The notes: generated by a model not told the origin, from the sequence alone. 64,000 nt of DNA from Desulfoferula sp040751985 (GCA_040751985.1 JBFMFU010000092.1:49458-113457); one strand, 5' to 3'; counted from the first letter of the stretch, positions 54,311-62,505 are shown. Program-made: numbers and translations.

Positions 54311-54922
54311 CTAAATATGCAATTTATCTTTAGCACATCTTCTATATTTTACGTATGCCATTCTGACACCATCAGCAGCATCATATAACTGTTTTGAATA
54401 TGCAAGGTAGTTCTTTTGCTGCGTTTTAACGTCTACTTCTAACCTCAATTTCCTCATTTCAGGATACATCCTATAATAGAATCCTCTGGGGGATTTAACA
54501 CTATCAACCACAAAAAAACTTTCCGCAATGAAGTCCAATAAACTTTGTAGACATTTTTTTAATTCATCTGCTTGCCTCCTTAAATCCTTTGTTAAATACC
54601 TATTGTCTTCCCTCTGAATTTCTATTAAAAACCTCCCTATCTTTTTCCTGTCATCTGCCCACATAGAGTGGTCAGCATCAAGCCCTCCCAGGAAACCCAT
54701 CATGTCTTCTTCAGGCAACTGAGCAGAGATCTCTCTAAAAATTTTTTTGTCGTGCTCCTTGATGTCTGACCCATTTAAAACGTTACATAATTTCTTCCTG
54801 TATTTGAAGACAATTATCCCCAATAAAATAAAAAGGAGAACAATGACCCTCCATATCCCTGCATCTTCCCATATTTTATCGAGCCAAGGCTGCAGCTGTT
54901 TTAACCACAGGTCAGTTATCAT
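54311..54922 (-). CDS. AT-rich gene for a membrane-anchored protein of unknown function
   Basis: A 203-residue protein with one N-terminal transmembrane helix (about 23-40, IWRVIVLLFILLGIIVFKY) followed by basic residues, so the rest should face the cytoplasm. The soluble part, from about residue 52, is helical and charged (EHDKKIFREISAQLPEEDMM, FLIEIQREDNRYLTKDLRRQ) and looks like a family seen on defence and mobile islands of unknown role; that is an impression. Codon use is A/T-rich, about 60% AT, in sharp contrast to neighbours, which indicates recent transfer. A GAGAAG ribosome binding site precedes the ATG. The DUF5131 gene follows 38 bases later on the same strand. Confidence 0.75.
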   Translation of the reverse strand: MITDLWLKQLQPWLDKIWEDAGIWRVIVLLFILLGIIVFKYRKKLCNVLNGSDIKEHDKKIFREISAQLPEEDMMGFLGGLDADHSMWADDRKKIGRFLIEIQREDNRYLTKDLRRQADELKKCLQSLLDFIAESFFVVDSVKSPRGFYYRMYPEMRKLRLEVDVKTQQKNYLAYSKQLYDAADGVRMAYVKYRRCAKDKLHI

Positions 54923-55039
54923 TACTTCTCGCTTTGTTTTTATTAGGTCACCGTCATCCTGATGGTTTGTCCTCGTTCATTTATCCCTTTTAAGAATACC
55001 AATTGGTTACAAATCTTAGCAAGAGTCTTCCCCTCCCCA

Positions 55040-55068
55040 TTGACCCCCCCTCCCTTCTCCGGTAATAC
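55040..55068 (+). promoter_or_regulatory. Promoter of hemB
   Basis: TTGACC at 55040-55045, 17-base spacer, TAATAC at 55063-55068, about 40 bases before the hemB ATG. hemB therefore does not depend on read-through from ahbC across the insertion. Confidence 0.6.
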
Positions 55069-55107
55069 TGTCCCCACAGTCACTTAACCCCTCCCCGGAG
55101 GCGTCCC

Positions 55108-56088
55108 ATGACCTTCCCCCTGGTGCGCATGCGCCGTCTGCGCAAGACCGAGGCCCTGCGCCGGCTGGTGGCCGAGACGGTGCTCGACCCCGGCGACTTC
55201 ATCTACCCCATGTTCGTGTGCCCAGGCCAGAAGGTGCGCCAGCCCATCGGCTCCATGCCCGGCGTGAACCGCTACAGCATCGACCTGTTGGTGGAGGAGT
55301 GCCGCCAGGTGGCCGCCCTGGGCGTGCCGGGGATCATCCTGTTCGGCCTGCCGGAAAAGAAAGACGCCCTGGGCACCGAAGGCTACAGCCCAAACGGCAT
55401 CATCGCCAAGGCGGTGCGCGCGGTGAAAAAGGCTTTGCCTAAGCTCATCGTCATCTGCGACGTGTGCCTGTGCGAGTACACCAGCCATGGCCACTGCGGC
55501 GTGCTGGACAAGGGACAGGTGCACAACGACGCCACCCTGGAGCTGTTGGCCAAGGCCGCGGTGACCTATGCCAAGGCCGGCTGCGACATCGTGGCGCCCA
55601 GCGACATGATGGACGGCCGGGTGATCGAGATCCGCGAGGCCCTGGACGAGGCCGGCCTGGAGGACACGCCTATACTCTCTTACGCGGCCAAGTACGCCAG
55701 CGCCTTCTACGGCCCCTTCCGCGAGGCGGCCGACAGCGCGCCCCAGGAAGGCGACCGCAAGGGTTATCAGATGGACCCGCCCAACTTCCGCGAGGCCATG
55801 CGCGAGGTGGCCCTGGACGTGGAGGAGGGCGCGGACATGCTCATGGTCAAGCCGGCGCTCCCGTACCTGGACGTGCTGGCCGCGGTGCGCGCCGAGTACG
55901 ACCATCCCCTGGCCGCCTACCAGGTGAGCGGCGAGTACGCCATGATCAAGGCCGCGGGCCAGATGGGCTGGGTGGATGAAGGGCGCGTGATGCTGGAGAG
56001 CCTGACGGCCATCAAGCGGGCCGGCGCGGACTTCATCCTCACCTACTTCGCCCTGGACGCGGCCAAGGTCTTGGGGGGCCGGGCATGA
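55108..56088 (+). CDS. hemB: Porphobilinogen synthase (delta-aminolevulinate dehydratase)
   Basis: 326 residues. The zinc-binding cysteines are present (Cys120, Cys122, Cys130 in DVCLCEYTSHGHCG), making this the zinc-dependent type. The two active-site lysines lie in SYAAKYASAFYG and MLMVKPALPYLD. The enzyme condenses two 5-aminolevulinate molecules to porphobilinogen, feeding siroheme, heme and cobalamin synthesis. GGAGG stands seven bases before the ATG. The stop overlaps the YchF-like gene (ATGA). Its closeness to ahbC follows the layout known from Desulfovibrio, where the genes are nearly adjacent. Confidence 0.97.
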   Translation: MTFPLVRMRRLRKTEALRRLVAETVLDPGDFIYPMFVCPGQKVRQPIGSMPGVNRYSIDLLVEECRQVAALGVPGIILFGLPEKKDALGTEGYSPNGIIAKAVRAVKKALPKLIVICDVCLCEYTSHGHCGVLDKGQVHNDATLELLAKAAVTYAKAGCDIVAPSDMMDGRVIEIREALDEAGLEDTPILSYAAKYASAFYGPFREAADSAPQEGDRKGYQMDPPNFREAMREVALDVEEGADMLMVKPALPYLDVLAAVRAEYDHPLAAYQVSGEYAMIKAAGQMGWVDEGRVMLESLTAIKRAGADFILTYFALDAAKVLGGRA

Positions 56089-57101
56089 GACTGGCCTTTT
56101 GCGGTCTGCCCGCCTGCGGCAAGTCCACCCTGTTCGCGGCCCTGGCCGGCCGCCGCACCACAGCCGGCGGCCGGGCCGAGGCCAACTTGGCGCTCTTAAA
56201 CGTGCCCGATGAACGGGTGGACCGGCTGTCGGCCATGTTCCGGCCCAAGAAGACCACCTACGCCCAGATCAGCTTTGTGGACCCGCCGCCGCCGCCGGCC
56301 AAGCCCGAGGACCCGGCCGCGCGCCTGCCCGTGGAGATGGGCCAGTGCGAGGGCCTGGTGCAGGTGGTGCGCAACTTCGACGCCGGCCTGGGCGCGCCGG
56401 ACCCTGCGGCCGACTACCGGGCCTTTGTGGAGGAAATGCTCCTGCACGACCTGATCATCGTGGAGCGGCGCCTGGAGCGCATCGCGGCCGAGCGCCAGCG
56501 CGGCCGCGAGGTCAGCGCCGAGGAGGTGGCCCTCTTGGAGCGGGCCCAGGTGCTGCTGGGCGAGGAAAGGCTGCTCCTGGACGACCCGGAGATACCGGGC
56601 CATCCCCGGCTGCGGGGCTTTGGCCTGCTCACGGCCAAGCCGCGGGTGGTGGTGGCCAACAACGCCGAGGACGACCCCGCGCCGCCAGAGTTGGGCAGCG
56701 AGCCGCCGGTGGTGGTGCGCGCCTCCATCGAGGCCGAGCTGGCCGAGCTGGGCGATGAGGAGCGGGCCGAGTTCATGGCCGAGCTGGGCATCGCCGAGAG
56801 CGCCCTGGACCGGCTCATCACCGCCGCCTACCGGGCCTGCCGCCTGATCAGCTTCTTCACCGTGGGCGAGGACGAGGTGCGCGCCTGGACCATCACCCAG
56901 GGCACCCTGGCCCAGCAGGCCGCGGGCGTGATCCACTCGGACCTGGAGAAGGGCTTCATCCGCGCCGAGGTCATGACCTACGCCGATCTCATGGAGCACG
57001 GCTCCGAGGCGGCGGTGAAAAAGGCCGGGCTCATGAAGCTGGTGGGCAAGGACTACGCCGTGTCCGACGGCGAGGTCATGCACGTGCGCTTCAACGTGTA
57101 G
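56085..57101 (+). CDS. YchF-like P-loop ATPase/GTPase (divergent)
   Basis: 338 residues. P-loop GLPACGKST at the N terminus; the G4-like ANNAED replaces N-K-x-D, as in YchF/OLA1 proteins that prefer ATP. The middle has a helical insertion (residues 115-165) and the C-terminal DUF933/TGS-like domain includes CRLISFFTVGEDEVRAWTI and IHSDLEKGFIRAEVMTYADL, strong family marks. Shorter than the canonical 363 residues and missing the usual NVGKS form of the P-loop, so this is a divergent paralogue rather than the housekeeping copy. YchF proteins bind ribosomes and affect oxidative-stress responses. Overlaps hemB by four bases. Confidence 0.85.
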   Translation: MRLAFCGLPACGKSTLFAALAGRRTTAGGRAEANLALLNVPDERVDRLSAMFRPKKTTYAQISFVDPPPPPAKPEDPAARLPVEMGQCEGLVQVVRNFDAGLGAPDPAADYRAFVEEMLLHDLIIVERRLERIAAERQRGREVSAEEVALLERAQVLLGEERLLLDDPEIPGHPRLRGFGLLTAKPRVVVANNAEDDPAPPELGSEPPVVVRASIEAELAELGDEERAEFMAELGIAESALDRLITAAYRACRLISFFTVGEDEVRAWTITQGTLAQQAAGVIHSDLEKGFIRAEVMTYADLMEHGSEAAVKKAGLMKLVGKDYAVSDGEVMHVRFNV

Positions 57102-57148
57102 CCGGGGCTTGACACAATCGGTCCTGGGCACTAAATATTAGCTTCCGT

Positions 57149-57225
57149 GGCGATGTAGCTCAGTTGGTGAGAGCATGCGGCTCATATCCGCAGTGTCCGG
57201 GGTTCAAGTCCCTGCATCGCCACCA
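57149..57225 (+). tRNA. tRNA with CAT anticodon, probably elongator tRNA-Met
   Basis: Complete cloverleaf: acceptor GGCGATG/CATCGCC, D-arm AGCTCAGTTGGTGAGAGC, anticodon stem TGCGG/CCGCA around CTCATAT (anticodon CAT), T-loop GGTTCAAGTCC, encoded CCA. It is not an initiator (first pair G-C). Elongator Met and lysidine-modified Ile2 share this anticodon; the body resembles elongator Met more, but tilS recognition cannot be judged by eye. Confidence 0.9.
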
Positions 57226-57238
57226 AAACAGATGAGCT

Positions 57239-57268
57239 AGGCCGCCCGCTTCGGGCGGCCTTTTTGTT
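57239..57268 (+). terminator. Rho-independent terminator after the CAT tRNA
   Basis: A 9-bp stem (GGCCGCCCG / CGGGCGGCC, 57240-57248 and 57252-57260) with a three-base loop followed by TTTTTG. Textbook terminator on the plus strand. Confidence 0.9.
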
Positions 57269-57390
57269 TGCCGCCTGCCTGCGCCCCAGTCCCGTTTGAC
57301 CCTGCCCAGGCCAATATGCGAAGCTCTTGCTGTTCTGCGGCTCCGCATGATTCCAGACGCGGATAGTGCATCCCACGCCGGGAGAATAAT

Positions 57391-57951
57391 ATGCGAAACA
57401 AGCGGTCGATCTGCCTTTGGTGTTGGCTGCCGGGCCTGGCCTTAGGGCTGGGTCTTATGTTGCTTTCGCCGCTCCCGGCCTCGGCCGACAAGACCAGCGG
57501 CACCTGCCACGGAGTCACCCTCAAGCTGACCGGTTATGGCCTGGCCACCTGCAAGATATTCAACCTCTCGGTGACAGACCTCCGCTTTGTCAAAGAGAAC
57601 ACCTCCCGCATCCCCTTGCGCAAGGGAAACGCCATCTACATTGCCTTTGATGTGGTCAAAAAGCCCAAGGGCCGGGACCTGGAAGGCTTCGTCTTCACGA
57701 CCAACTTCCCCCCGCCGGGGGTCAAGGAATCCTTTGGCCACACCACGTCCCTGGGCGAGGAATTTACGCTTTTGGAGGGGACCGAGGGCCGCACCTTTTT
57801 ATGGGCCTTCCGCGAAGGCTGGATAGATAAGATCAAGGACCTGCTGCCCGGCAAGTGGAAGCTGCAAATCCATTACAAGAACTGCCTGTTGTTGGAAAAG
57901 GAATTCATTGCCTACTGGCCCGCCCAGAAGGCCGCGCCCGGCGGCAAATAG
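57391..57951 (+). CDS. Exported DUF3859-like protein
   Basis: 186 residues. A signal peptide (hydrophobic core near 12-27, A-S-A-D cleavage around 31-33) leads into a beta-rich domain. Residues 70 to about 178 match the DUF3859 pattern: TSRIPLRKGNAIYIAFDV, NFPPPGV, and LLPGKWKLQIHYKNCLLLEK. These proteins are periplasmic or secreted with unknown function, perhaps ligand binding. Preceded by GGGAGAATAAT before the ATG. Independent of the tRNA transcript because a terminator stands between. Confidence 0.72.
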   Translation: MRNKRSICLWCWLPGLALGLGLMLLSPLPASADKTSGTCHGVTLKLTGYGLATCKIFNLSVTDLRFVKENTSRIPLRKGNAIYIAFDVVKKPKGRDLEGFVFTTNFPPPGVKESFGHTTSLGEEFTLLEGTEGRTFLWAFREGWIDKIKDLLPGKWKLQIHYKNCLLLEKEFIAYWPAQKAAPGGK

Positions 57952-57962
57952 CCGGAGCCCTC

Positions 57963-58319
57963 ATGCTCACCTGGGATGAACTGAAACGGCGCCCGGAGAT
58001 CATCCGGGCCATCGACTGGCAGATCACGCCGGCCCAGGCCTTCGCGGCCTACCAGATCAAGTCGCCCGGAGCCTGGCAGCAGCGCGACCTGGGCCCGGTC
58101 TACTACTTTTACCTGAGCACCTGGCGGGGCGAGAACCGGGTGCTGTTGGTGCGGCGGGGCTACACCGAGAGCGAGACCATGGCCGAGGCCCCGGCGCCGG
58201 CCGAACTGGTGGCGGCCCTGGCCGCGCGGGCCGCGGGCACGGATATGCCCCGGGGCCAGGTGGCCCTGGACGAGCCACTCAAGGTCTGGCTGCGGCGGGA
58301 GCTAGGCCTCCAGGCGTAG
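57963..58319 (+). CDS. Small protein of unknown function
   Basis: 118 residues, soluble, starting MLTWDELKRRPEIIRAIDW. I recognise no domain. The second half is alanine- and arginine-rich. GGAG lies five bases before the ATG, and the gene follows the DUF3859-like gene by 11 bases, so both are probably co-transcribed. Its 3' end overlaps the convergent small zinc-type gene by 18 bases. Confidence 0.65.
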   Translation: MLTWDELKRRPEIIRAIDWQITPAQAFAAYQIKSPGAWQQRDLGPVYYFYLSTWRGENRVLLVRRGYTESETMAEAPAPAELVAALAARAAGTDMPRGQVALDEPLKVWLRRELGLQA

Positions 58320-58496
58320 CTGGCACTCGTGGAAGAACAGGCAGTCGTACTGCCGGCAGTCGTAGATGTGCTCGTAGCAGGGCGAGTTGCCCTCGGCCTG
58401 CTGGATGGCCCGGATCAGGTCCGACTTGCGCAGCTTGCCGTAGCCGGGCACGGAAAGCTCCCTGGCCCTTTCCCTCAGCTCTCTCACCGTGGGCAT
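58302..58496 (-). CDS. Rho_N/SAP-like small protein with four-cysteine tail
   Basis: 64 residues from the ATG at 58496, which has GGAGGTG six bases upstream. Residues 1-35 (VRELRERARELSVPGYGKLR, SDLIRAIQQAEGN) form a Rho N-terminal/SAP-like helix-extended-loop-helix that binds nucleic acids. Residues 40-58 carry four cysteines (Cys40, Cys47, Cys52, Cys58), probably a metal site. Similar small proteins are frequent in deltaproteobacteria; function unknown. Confidence 0.75.
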   Translation of the reverse strand: MPTVRELRERARELSVPGYGKLRKSDLIRAIQQAEGNSPCYEHIYDCRQYDCLFFHECQLRLEA

Positions 58497-58595
58497 GACC
58501 GCACCTCCCACACCGCGGCCCCGCAGGGCCGTTGCCTGCTGATCCCCTAAAAAATGATACGCCTTTGACCAGGCGGCGCAAGCGCGGCCGCGGGG

Positions 58596-60443
58596 CTACT
58601 CGCAGCCCGAGGCCCCGCACCAGGAGCAGGACAGGCAGGAGCCGTCCGTGGTCAACAGGCCGCCGCAGCGGGGGCAGTGGCCCGGCGCGCTCACCCTGGG
58701 CGGCGGCGTCTGGCCGGGCAGGGGCAAAAGCTCCAACACCTGGCGGCCGCGGGAGCCGTGGCGGAACACGGTCACGCCCTTGAGCCCCAGGCGGTGGGCC
58801 TCCAGGAAGGCGGCGCGCACCTGCTCGGGCCCGGCCTCGGCGGCCAGGTTGATGGTCTTGCTCACGCCGTTGTCGGTGTGGGCCTGGAAGGCGGCCTGCA
58901 TGGCCAGGTGGCGCTCGGGGGCGATCTCGTGGGCGGTGGCGAACATCTGGGCCATGTCCGCGGGCAGGCCGGGCACCTCGCCGGCCCGGCCGCTACTGAC
59001 CAGGGCCCGGCGGTTGTCCTCGCTGGCCAGGCCCAGGCGCTGCAGGCGGGCCAGGAAGCGCGGGTTCAGCTCCACCAGCTCCTGGCCCTCCAGCACCCGG
59101 CGGGTGTAGGCCAGGGCGAAGTAGGGCTCGATGCCCGAGGAGCAGCCCATGAGCAGCGACAGGGTGCCGGTGGGGGCCACGGTGGTGACGGTGGCGTTGC
59201 GCATGTGCGGGTAGTCGGGCTGCAGGCGGCTGCCCGCAAAGGCCGGGAAGTCGCCGCGCACCCGGCCCAGCTCGGCGCTGGCCGCCCGGGCGGCCTGGTG
59301 CAGCCGGCGCATGATCTCCCCGCCCAGCTCCACGGCCTGGGGCGAGGCGTAGGGCAGGCCCAGGTCCACCAACAGGTCGGCCAGGCCCATCACCCCCAGG
59401 CCGATCTTGCGGGTCTGGGCCGTGGCCTTGGTCACCGCGGGCAGGGGGAAGTGGTTGATCTGCACCACGTCGTCCAAAAAGCGCACGGCCAGAAACGCCG
59501 CCTCTTCCAGGGCCGCGTAGTCCGGCTGGCCGTTTTTTATGAAGCGCGGCAGCACCAGGGAGCCCAGGTTGCAGGACTCGTGCGGCAGCAGCGGCTGCTC
59601 GCCGCAGGGGTTGGTGGCCTCCATGTCGCCCAACTGGGGCGTGGGGTTGGCCCGGTTGATGGCGTCGTAAAAGGCCAGGCCCGGCTCGCCGCTGGCGTGG
59701 GCCGAGGCCACGATCAGGCTGAGCAGCTCCGCGGCCGGCACCTTGCGCACGGTCTGGCCGTTGCGGGGGTTGACCAGGGGCCAGTCAGCGCCCGCGGCCG
59801 CGGCGGCCATGAAGACGTCGGTGACCATCACCGAGACGTTGAAGTTCTCCAGGAAGCCGGGCCGGCTCTTGGCCTGGATAAAGGTCTCGATGTCCGGGTG
59901 GCTCACGGCCAGCATGCCCATGTTGGCCCCCCGGCGGGTGCCGCCCTGCTTGACCGCCTCGGTGGCCACGTCGAAGACCTGCATGAAGCTCACCGGCCCG
60001 GAGCTGACCCCGTGGGTGGAGGCCACCACGTCGCCCGAGGGGCGCAGGCGCGAGAAGGAGAAGCCGGTGCCGCCGCCGGACTTGTGGATCAGGGCCGTCT
60101 CCTTGACCGCCTCGAAGATGTCCTCCAGGCTGTCGGCCACCGGGATCACGAAGCAGGCCGAGAGCTGGCCCAGCTCGCGGCCGGCGTTCATCAGGGTGGG
60201 CGAGTTGGGCAGGAACAGGCCGTCGGCCATCAGGCGCAGGAAGGCCTTGTACATGGCCTTGGCCTCGGCCGCCCCTCCCCAGGTCTCCTCGGCCTGGGCC
60301 ACGGCCTGGGCCACCCGCTCCAGGAGCTGGGTCGGGGTCTCGCTCACCCGGCCCTCGGCGTCGCGGGCCAGGTAGCGCCGCTCCAGGACCAGGCCCGAGT
60401 TGGGGCCAAAGGGGAAGCTGGGCTCGATCATGCCTCTAATCAT
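58596..60443 (-). CDS. nrdJ: Adenosylcobalamin-dependent ribonucleotide reductase (class II)
   Basis: 615 residues. The redox cysteine pair is Cys97 (LSACFVIP) and Cys291 (SCNLGSL), the thiyl-radical cysteine is Cys280 in NPCGE with Glu282. HKSGGGTGFSFSRLRPSGD and TVAPTGTLSLLMG are family signatures. The C terminus ends with a zinc-ribbon-like CPRCGG...CLSCSWCGASGCE, whose cysteines can also shuttle reducing equivalents. It makes deoxyribonucleotides without oxygen, using B12. The start may be the ATG at 60443 or the one at 60431; neither has an ideal ribosome binding site. No B12 riboswitch is visible upstream. Confidence 0.95.
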   Translation of the reverse strand: MIRGMIEPSFPFGPNSGLVLERRYLARDAEGRVSETPTQLLERVAQAVAQAEETWGGAAEAKAMYKAFLRLMADGLFLPNSPTLMNAGRELGQLSACFVIPVADSLEDIFEAVKETALIHKSGGGTGFSFSRLRPSGDVVASTHGVSSGPVSFMQVFDVATEAVKQGGTRRGANMGMLAVSHPDIETFIQAKSRPGFLENFNVSVMVTDVFMAAAAAGADWPLVNPRNGQTVRKVPAAELLSLIVASAHASGEPGLAFYDAINRANPTPQLGDMEATNPCGEQPLLPHESCNLGSLVLPRFIKNGQPDYAALEEAAFLAVRFLDDVVQINHFPLPAVTKATAQTRKIGLGVMGLADLLVDLGLPYASPQAVELGGEIMRRLHQAARAASAELGRVRGDFPAFAGSRLQPDYPHMRNATVTTVAPTGTLSLLMGCSSGIEPYFALAYTRRVLEGQELVELNPRFLARLQRLGLASEDNRRALVSSGRAGEVPGLPADMAQMFATAHEIAPERHLAMQAAFQAHTDNGVSKTINLAAEAGPEQVRAAFLEAHRLGLKGVTVFRHGSRGRQVLELLPLPGQTPPPRVSAPGHCPRCGGLLTTDGSCLSCSWCGASGCE

Positions 60444-60494
60444 AACTCCGGGGCCTGGCTTTTGAAAACAGGCCGCCGACTGCTGCGCCGCCGG

Positions 60495-61001
60495 CTACTT
60501 GCGGCCGGCCTCCAGGGCCAGCAGATACTCCTTCAAGGGCAGGCCGCCGCCGAAGCCGGTGAGCGAGCCGTCGGAGCCCAGCACCCGGTGGCAGGGGATG
60601 AAGATGGGCACCGGGTTGTTGTGCATCACCTGGCCCACGGCCCGGGCCGCCCGGGGGCTGCCGGCCCGGCGGGCCAGCGCGCCGTAGGTGGCGGTCTGGC
60701 CGTAGGGTATGGCCCGGCAGGCCAGGAGCACCTTCTGGGTGAAGGGTGTGAGGCCGCTCAGGTCCACCGCCGCGTCCAGCACCGGGGCCCGGCCCGCGAA
60801 GTAGGCCGCCAGCTGCCGGCCGGCCGGCTGCGAGCGCGGCGAGACCTGGCGCAGCTCCGCGCCCGGCGCCCGCCGGGCCACCAGGCGGCCGAAGTGCCCC
60901 TGGTCCCCGCGGATGGACAGGGCCACCAGCCCCGCCGGCCCGCAGGCCGCCTGCACCGCGCCGATGGGGGTGTCCAGGCTGAAGACCTTGATCTGCTTCA
61001 T
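60495..61001 (-). CDS. ogt: Methylated-DNA-protein-cysteine methyltransferase
   Basis: 168 residues. The acceptor cysteine is Cys137 in IPCHRV, followed by GFGGGLPLKEYLLALE; GQTATYGALARRAGSPRAAR holds the helix-turn-helix with the arginine finger. It repairs O6-alkylguanine by irreversible transfer to itself. The N-terminal domain is the short Ogt type, without the Ada zinc domain. ATGA overlap with the upstream radical-SAM gene. Confidence 0.95.
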   Translation of the reverse strand: MKQIKVFSLDTPIGAVQAACGPAGLVALSIRGDQGHFGRLVARRAPGAELRQVSPRSQPAGRQLAAYFAGRAPVLDAAVDLSGLTPFTQKVLLACRAIPYGQTATYGALARRAGSPRAARAVGQVMHNNPVPIFIPCHRVLGSDGSLTGFGGGLPLKEYLLALEAGRK

Positions 61002-61930
61002 GTCAGACTCCCTTGCTTGATCTCGTGCTCTTCCAGATAGTCGGCCAGGGCCGCCAGGGTGCGGGCCTTGTCCGCGGCCCACTCCGGCGCCCAGAGCCGG
61101 TCCGGACCGGGATCGGCGGCCAGGCGGTGGACCAGGGTGTCCGCGGGCAGACGGGCCAGGAACTGGCCCGCGGCCGCCGCGTAGCGCTTCCGGGGCCAGG
61201 GCCGCAGGCGGCCGGCCCGCCAGTCCTGGGCCAGACGCGACCCTTCCAGGATCATCAGGTTGTGCAGCTTCACCCCCCATACCCCCAGGCCGGCCAGATG
61301 CCGGGCGGTGGCGTTGGTGTGCCCCTCGTCCTCGCCGGGCAGGCCCAGCACCACGTGGGCCACCACCCGCAGGCCCCGCCGCCGGGCCTCGACCGCGGCC
61401 GCGTCGAAGCAGGCCACGTCGTGCCCCCGGCCCATGGCCTTGAGCGTCTGGTCGTGGGCCGACTGCAGCCCCAGCTCCAGCCACAGGCTAGCCCGGCTCG
61501 CCAGTTCGCTGAGTAGGTCCCAGCGCGGGCCGTCCAGGCAGTCGGGCCGGGTGGAGACGATCAGCCCGGCCACCCCCGGCGCGGCCAGGGCCTGTTCGTA
61601 CAGCTCCCGCAGGCGCTCCGTAGGTCCGTGCGTGGAGCTGTAGGCCTGAAAGTAGGCCAGGGCCTGGGGCGCGGGCCGGCCCTGCTCCTGGGCGCGCTTA
61701 TGCAGGCGCTCCAGGCCGCGGGCCAACTGCTCGGCCGCCGCGGGCTGCCCCGCTCCCCGGCCGGCGCCGCCCGGCGGGCAGAAGGCGCAGCCGCCCTCGC
61801 CCCGGCCGCCCTGGCGATGGGGGCAGCCCAGGCCGGCGTCCAGGCCAATCTTGACCACCGGCCCGGCAAAGGCCCGCCGCAGCCAGGGGCCCAACAGATT
61901 CAGGCGGCCGGCCAGGCGGGCGGCGTCCAC
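60998..61930 (-). CDS. TIGR01212-family radical SAM protein (YhcC-like)
   Basis: 310 residues. Cluster cysteines are Cys36, Cys48 and Cys51 in the C-x11-C-x2-C form special to this family (GCPHRQGGRGEGGCAFC). ELGLQSAHDQTLKAMGRGHD and HVVLGLPGEDEGHT follow the Elp3/MiaB-type barrel. Function is unknown; YhcC of E. coli is the reference member. The start is GTG at 61930, directly after the TGA of the upstream gene, and the stop overlaps ogt, so the three genes form one operon. Confidence 0.88.
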   Translation of the reverse strand: MDAARLAGRLNLLGPWLRRAFAGPVVKIGLDAGLGCPHRQGGRGEGGCAFCPPGGAGRGAGQPAAAEQLARGLERLHKRAQEQGRPAPQALAYFQAYSSTHGPTERLRELYEQALAAPGVAGLIVSTRPDCLDGPRWDLLSELASRASLWLELGLQSAHDQTLKAMGRGHDVACFDAAAVEARRRGLRVVAHVVLGLPGEDEGHTNATARHLAGLGVWGVKLHNLMILEGSRLAQDWRAGRLRPWPRKRYAAAAGQFLARLPADTLVHRLAADPGPDRLWAPEWAADKARTLAALADYLEEHEIKQGSLT

Positions 61931-62431
61931 TCAGCGCCCCGGCCGGGGCGGAAGGGGCATAATGCGCGCCTGCTCGCGGATCACCCAGATGCGGTTGTCA
62001 CAGCGGGGGATGGCCTGGCCGCGGCCGTAGCGCCGGCGTATCTCGGGATTGTCGCACAGGCCCAGGTACTCCCGCTTGCCCCGCGGCCCCACGAACTCCA
62101 GGCAGACGTACTCGCCGCCACGACCGTTGGGGTGCACCTCGTAGTCGATCAGCCAGGATTCGCGCCATTTGATGTAGCGGTCCTCCAGGCCGTAGGGCCG
62201 CTTCACGCTGAAGGCGTCGGGCGGGAAGGCGCCGTGGTGGTCGGCCGCAAAGCGCTCCAGGGCCGCCTCGATGCGCTCGGCCCGGTCCAGGAACAACAGC
62301 ACCGGCTCCGGCTCCCGGCGCAGCTTGCCGTACACGGCCAACAACAGACTGACCGCTAAAAGCAGCGCCAGCACCCACCGCTCCCAGCGGGCGAATTTCA
62401 CGGGGCTTAGGGCATGGCTGGCGCTGTCCAC
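61931..62431 (-). CDS. Membrane-anchored protein of unknown function
   Basis: 166 residues from a GTG at 62431 that has GAGGA six bases upstream; a TTG at 62473 is an alternative. One transmembrane helix (about 18-35) is followed by a soluble domain with DRYIKWRESWLIDYEVHPNG and CLEFVGPRG, and two cysteines (LGLCDNPE, PRCDNRIW) that may pair. This layout is that of type II secretion pseudopilin-like or small periplasmic proteins, but I see no prepilin motif. First gene of the ogt operon. Confidence 0.6.
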   Translation of the reverse strand: MDSASHALSPVKFARWERWVLALLLAVSLLLAVYGKLRREPEPVLLFLDRAERIEAALERFAADHHGAFPPDAFSVKRPYGLEDRYIKWRESWLIDYEVHPNGRGGEYVCLEFVGPRGKREYLGLCDNPEIRRRYGRGQAIPRCDNRIWVIREQARIMPLPPRPGR

Positions 62432-62475
62432 GGACGTTCCTCGGTAGGCTTCGAATATAGCATAGGCGCGCAATC

Positions 62476-62505
62476 TTGTCCCCCGGCCTGGGAGCGTGCT
62501 ATAGG
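62476..62505 (+). promoter_or_regulatory. Putative promoter of the MerR-type gene
   Basis: TTGTCC (62476-62481), 18-base spacer, TATAGG (62500-62505), about 33 bases before the ATG. MerR regulators usually act at promoters with long spacers, but no dyad could be seen between the elements. Confidence 0.4.

Noticed and set aside
54747..54962. Plus-strand frame of 71 codons inside the AT-rich gene
   Set aside because: It is antisense to the better-supported 203-residue gene and has no ribosome binding site or recognisable domain.
60431..60494. B12 riboswitch upstream of the class II ribonucleotide reductase
   Set aside because: The gap to ogt is only about 50 bases, too short for a cobalamin riboswitch, and no B12-box-like sequence is present.
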